Source of the DNA: Pirellulaceae bacterium | GTDB taxonomy: Bacteria > Planctomycetota > Planctomycetia > Pirellulales > Pirellulaceae | Reading direction: 5' to 3' | DNA length: 8,143 nt | Assembly: GCA_020846515.1 (NCBI GenBank) | Contig: JADLDX010000631.1 | Coordinates: 1-8,143, forward strand | Program-made: the position numbers and the translations under genes | Part shown: positions 5,695-8,143 of the stretch, in pieces | Numbering within the stretch: the stretch's first letter is position 1 | Layout of the letters: every line of letters begins with the position of its first letter | The notes under the pieces: generated by a model | The model's database searches: none | What the model saw: only the letters and a program-made list of their open reading frames with translations | What the model was told of the DNA's origin: nothing

Positions 5695-5740
5695 GGTTTC
5701 ACGAGCAAACATGCTTCACAGCGTTGCCTAGAAGGCCTGC

Positions 5741-5760
5741 CCCACCTTTCGCCCGGTGGG
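5741..5760. repeat. Hairpin with 6-base stem
   Basis: CCCACC (5741-5746) pairs with GGTGGG (5755-5760) around an 8-base loop. It lies upstream of the methyltransferase and might influence its leader; no T-run follows. Confidence 0.5.
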
Positions 5761-5788
5761 CTGTGGTTTAGAATCTCATTTTGGATTT

Positions 5789-5827
5789 ATGTCCCTCGCA
5801 GTGCAACGGGAAAACCGCTGTCGATGA
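5789..5827 (+). CDS. Possible 12-codon leader peptide overlapping the methyltransferase start
   Basis: ATG at 5789 opens a frame for MSLAVQRENRCR that ends at TGA 5825-5827, overlapping the methyltransferase ATG (5824-5826) in an ATGA junction. Such 4-base overlaps are typical of translational coupling, and the methyltransferase has only a poor Shine-Dalgarno of its own. The leader also lacks a good Shine-Dalgarno, so this may be chance. Confidence 0.25.
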   Translation: MSLAVQRENRCR

Positions 5828-6837
5828 GCGAATCACAGAAGCAAACCATTGCCCGGTACCAGAGTTTTCTGGACGCGATGTCCTTGGCGGCCAGTCTCGA
5901 AACGGCCGCCAGATTGGGCGTTTTTGAGGCCCTGCGATCTGGGCAGAAAGATTTGGAAGTGTTGGCTCAAGCCTGCCAACTAGACGCCGAAGCGTTGGAA
6001 AGTCTGCTGCGCGTGTTGGTGGCAGTGGGGGCGGTGGAGAATTATGGTGCTGACTTTGCCATCTCTCAAGCCGTGGGGCTGATCGCATCCCCGGATCGCG
6101 ATCTGGGCCGCGATATTTGGGAGTCGTTGCCCACGTACTTGCGTGGATCGATGTCGCCTGACCATGGGGCAGTTGCTGGCAATGGAGCGGCTGTTGACCT
6201 GACGGTCGCTCGGCGACGCGCCTATCGAGAGCGGATCTGTACGCGGCAATGGTCGCATACGGCCGCCGCCATGCAAGCGGCTGAGGTGCTGGATATCGGA
6301 GCCGGACTGCGGCGATTGAATGTCTTGGAGTTGGGAAGTGGCGCGGGCGTGTGGAGCGCGGCCATGGCCTATCGCGATTCGGACCTGCGCGTGACAGTGG
6401 TCGATCGTGCGGCCATGCTGGACCAATGCCGCGCGACCTACGCAAGTATTGATTTAATGGATCGAGTGACCTTGATCGAGGACGATTATCGCACCTGGTC
6501 GCCGCCACTAGCGCAATTCGATCTCGTCGTTCTCCCCGAGGTCGTGCAATTAGAACAAGATCCGGCAGCCGTGATCCTCTTGGGACGCGCGGCCGATGCA
6601 CTGCGCGCGACCGGTCAGCTTGTCATTCTGGAGACTTTGCGAGAAGACGATGGTCCAGCTTTGCCTCTAGCCATCCAAGGATTGGAGTTGGCTGTCGCCA
6701 CCTCTGGTCGACAACGCTCGGCCGCCGAATTGCAGCGTTTACTCATCGGCGCTGGTTTCGGTTTGGCTCAATGGGGATGGTTGACTGCCAGTTCTCATGG
6801 CATCGGATTGGTCGTGGCCAGTTTGGATGCTCCCTAA
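5824..6837 (+). CDS. SAM-dependent O-methyltransferase-like protein (winged-helix plus class I fold)
   Basis: The 337-residue protein has the two-part design of the acetylserotonin / plant-type O-methyltransferase family (Methyltransf_2). An N-terminal winged-helix dimerisation region includes ASLETAARLGVFEAL (about 23-37), and a C-terminal class I SAM-binding domain includes VLELGSGAGVWSAAMA (about 167-182), acidic VVDR (192-195) and EDDY (219-222). The segment LPEVVQLEQD (about 237-246) aligns with the family's VLHxWxD motif but lacks the histidine that acts as base in plant members, so it may use another chemistry or have lost activity. The substrate cannot be told. The start is ATG at 5824; an open frame extends upstream to 5647 but is repeat DNA. 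A weak GGGA lies 13 bases upstream, with possible coupling to a 12-codon leader. It is divergent from the redoxin/heme/copper protein and 86 bases ahead of uup on the same strand. Confidence 0.82.
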   Translation: MSESQKQTIARYQSFLDAMSLAASLETAARLGVFEALRSGQKDLEVLAQACQLDAEALESLLRVLVAVGAVENYGADFAISQAVGLIASPDRDLGRDIWESLPTYLRGSMSPDHGAVAGNGAAVDLTVARRRAYRERICTRQWSHTAAAMQAAEVLDIGAGLRRLNVLELGSGAGVWSAAMAYRDSDLRVTVVDRAAMLDQCRATYASIDLMDRVTLIEDDYRTWSPPLAQFDLVVLPEVVQLEQDPAAVILLGRAADALRATGQLVILETLREDDGPALPLAIQGLELAVATSGRQRSAAELQRLLIGAGFGLAQWGWLTASSHGIGLVVASLDAP

Positions 6838-6853
6838 ACCAACACACGAATTT

Positions 6854-6877
6854 TGAAGTTGCGTATGAAGTTGCGTA
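6854..6877. repeat. Perfect 12-base tandem duplication
   Basis: TGAAGTTGCGTA occurs twice in a row (6854-6865, 6866-6877) in the gap between the methyltransferase and uup. It looks like a replication-slippage duplication. No terminator hairpin is visible in this 86-base gap, so the two genes may be co-transcribed. Confidence 0.88.
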
Positions 6878-6912
6878 AATAGTAACCGAAGGAGTCCAGC
6901 GATTCTCTTTCA

Positions 6913-6917
6913 AAGGA
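6913..6917 (+). promoter_or_regulatory. Shine-Dalgarno of uup, supports the GTG start
   Basis: AAGGA ends 6 bases before the GTG at 6924. The GTG frame begins directly with the conserved first beta strand of the ABC domain. Confidence 0.75.
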
Positions 6918-6923
6918 ACCATA

Positions 6924-8143
6924 GTGCGGATATTGACCCTCAGCGAAGTTGGCTTCACCTGGCGTAAGCCGGCTTTGCTCGATAACATCAACTTGTCCAT
7001 CGACAAAGGTGAACGCATTGGTCTGCTGGGACGTAACGGCACCGGCAAGTCGACGTTGATGAAGATCCTGTCCGGTGAGATCCAGCCCGATCATGGCCAG
7101 GTGCGCCGTGAACCGCGGACCAGTATCGCCAGGCTCATTCAAGAGGTCACCGGCGCACTGATCAGCGGTACCGGTGGTGCCCCGGCGACGATCCGCGAAG
7201 TCGTAATGCAGGGCTGGACCGGCCAGAACGGATTAACTCTTGATTCGGCCTCTAACAACAACGCCAAGAACAAAGCCCCCAGCCATCTCGCTAGCAGGGA
7301 AGACAACTCGGCCACCGGTTCGATGACCGTTGGGCATGAGGATCATGACGCGCAATGGCAGAGTACGGCAGCCCTGGATCGCGTGCTCACACGCATGCAG
7401 TTGGACGGTGAGCTACCGTTCAATTCACTGTCGGCGGGTATGAAACGCCGAGTCTTGTTGGCACAGGCCATCGTCAGTGGTCCTGACTTGCTGCTGTTGG
7501 ATGAACCCACGAACCACTTGGATATCGATTCGATTCTGTGGTTGGAAAACTTTCTCAAAGGCTTTTCTGGCGCGCTGTTGTTCGTCACGCACGATCGCGT
7601 GTTCTTGCAAGCCCTCGCCACGCGCATTCTCGAGATCGATCGCGGGCGATTGTTCGATTGGGAATGTGGGTATGCCAAGTTTCTCGAGCGCAAAGCCGAA
7701 GTGTTGGCTGCCGAAGAGAAGCAGGCCGAGTTGTTTGATAAACGCCTGGCCGAAGAAGAGGTCTGGATTCGCAAAGGCATTCAAGCGCGACGCACGCGGA
7801 ACGAGGGACGCGTCAGAGCGCTGGAGTCGATGAGACGGGAACGCGCGGAACGTCGCGACAAGATCGGGACTGTCAAGCTGCAAGCCAGCGTGCAGGACAA
7901 GTCTGGACAATTGGTCATCGACATCAATGGCGTATCGTTCGCTTATGGCGAACGTACGATCCTCAAGACTTTCTCGACCAAGATTATGCGCGGTGACAAG
8001 ATCGGTATCGTTGGTCCCAACGGCGCCGGAAAAAGTACGCTGCTCAAAGTACTCTTGGGACAATTGCCTCCGACCGAGGGTACCGTACGCTTGGGTACCA
8101 AACTGGAGGTCTTGTACTTTGATCAATTGCGCGAGCAGATCGA
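6924..8143 (+). CDS. uup: ABC-F family ATPase, Uup type (3' end beyond window)
   Basis: The frame stays open from GTG 6924 to the window end (406 codons). ABC-F proteins have two ATPase domains and no membrane part; Uup acts at the ribosome and in genome stability, and is known for limiting precise transposon excision. Domain 1 has Walker A GRNGTGKST (36-44), signature LSAGM (169-173, usual LSGG), Walker B LLLLDEP (189-195), NHLD and switch His223. The linker carries EEEVWIRKGIQARRTRNEGR (about 277-296), nearly identical to E. coli Uup. Domain 2 has Walker A GPNGAGKST (364-372) and then GTKLEVLYFDQ, also Uup-like. The rest of domain 2 and any C-terminal coiled coil are outside the window. The region 98-147 between Walker A and the signature, helical and charged in E. 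coli, is here Asn/Ser/Thr-rich and looks disordered. Confidence 0.95.
   Translation, partial: MRILTLSEVGFTWRKPALLDNINLSIDKGERIGLLGRNGTGKSTLMKILSGEIQPDHGQVRREPRTSIARLIQEVTGALISGTGGAPATIREVVMQGWTGQNGLTLDSASNNNAKNKAPSHLASREDNSATGSMTVGHEDHDAQWQSTAALDRVLTRMQLDGELPFNSLSAGMKRRVLLAQAIVSGPDLLLLDEPTNHLDIDSILWLENFLKGFSGALLFVTHDRVFLQALATRILEIDRGRLFDWECGYAKFLERKAEVLAAEEKQAELFDKRLAEEEVWIRKGIQARRTRNEGRVRALESMRRERAERRDKIGTVKLQASVQDKSGQLVIDINGVSFAYGERTILKTFSTKIMRGDKIGIVGPNGAGKSTLLKVLLGQLPPTEGTVRLGTKLEVLYFDQLREQI

Larger units (their letters stand above)
5546..5729. mobile_element. 184-base element bounded by perfect 19-base inverted repeats (MITE-like)
   Basis: Bases 5546-5564 (AGGCAACGCTGTGAAGCAT) are the exact reverse complement of 5711-5729. 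The interior holds three hairpin repeats and no gene. AGA lies immediately outside both ends and could be a 3-base target duplication, though so short a match may be chance. Beyond the arms, related 17-base sequences starting CTAGAAGG occur in direct orientation at 5526-5542 and 5728-5744. It encodes no transposase, so any mobility would depend on one supplied from elsewhere. It could instead be a fold-back structure made by repeat insertions. Confidence 0.5.
5382..5823. other. Repeat-filled region between divergent genes
   Basis: These 442 bases hold no protein gene I can support beyond a possible 12-codon leader at the right end. The first 135 bases (5382-5518) show nothing distinctive and should include the promoter of the minus-strand multidomain gene. 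From 5519 to 5760 the DNA is a nest of inverted and tandem repeats, listed separately. The frame leading into the methyltransferase from 5647 translates repeat DNA and is not considered coding. Confidence 0.6.

Noticed and set aside
5647..5823. 59-residue N-terminal extension of the methyltransferase
   Set aside because: It translates the 42-base tandem repeat and the inverted-repeat arm; the family N terminus fits the ATG at 5824.
5768..6601. 277-codon minus-strand frame
   Set aside because: It is the Arg/Pro-rich shadow of the methyltransferase, with no domain signature.
7425..8126. 233-codon minus-strand frame at the right end
   Set aside because: It is the antisense shadow of uup, whose ATPase motifs are unmistakable on the plus strand.

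Overview
The window looks like chromosomal DNA of a planctomycete, most likely of the Pirellulales type. This is an inference from the gene content (a secreted redoxin / cytochrome c / copper-monooxygenase-like / EF-hand protein, a free-standing csrA, a Uup-type ABC-F protein), from several TTG and GTG starts with weak Shine-Dalgarno sequences, and from abundant short GC-rich palindromic repeats between genes. No rRNA, tRNA, CRISPR array, integrase or transposase gene is visible.

Layout, left to right. On the minus strand are the N-terminal part of argC (arginine synthesis, cut by the window edge) and fabI (enoyl-ACP reductase), in the order fabI then argC, 88 bases apart. A gene-free stretch of about 350 bases separates fabI from the divergent csrA on the plus strand. 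CsrA has a normal RNA-binding core but a C-terminal tail that doubles its length, and part of that tail is made of repeat DNA. A degenerate tandem repeat array follows (about 1873-2240) and ends at the convergent cutA (minus). cutA is divergent from an SRAP/YedK gene (abasic-site DNA-protein crosslinking), with 39 bases between the starts. SRAP is convergent with a 659-residue secreted multidomain protein (minus), and three GTAG-headed hairpins fill the junction.

The next 442 bases (5382-5823) hold no convincing gene apart from a possible 12-codon leader peptide. They contain nested repeats: a perfect 19-base inverted repeat enclosing one plus-oriented and two minus-oriented GCAA-loop hairpins. 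Then come an O-methyltransferase-like gene and, with its own Shine-Dalgarno sequence, a uup-like ABC-F ATPase that runs off the right edge; both are on the plus strand.

The genes are mostly housekeeping and do not form one pathway. The two most unusual items are (1) the 659-residue protein, in which a peroxiredoxin-like domain, a c-type heme motif, a plausible full set of PHM/DBM-type copper ligands and two EF-hands sit on one secreted chain, and (2) two hairpin families with the architecture of REP elements (5' GTAG plus stem-loop), together with a third palindromic family that has spread into the 3' end of csrA. No complete new defence or mobile system is visible.
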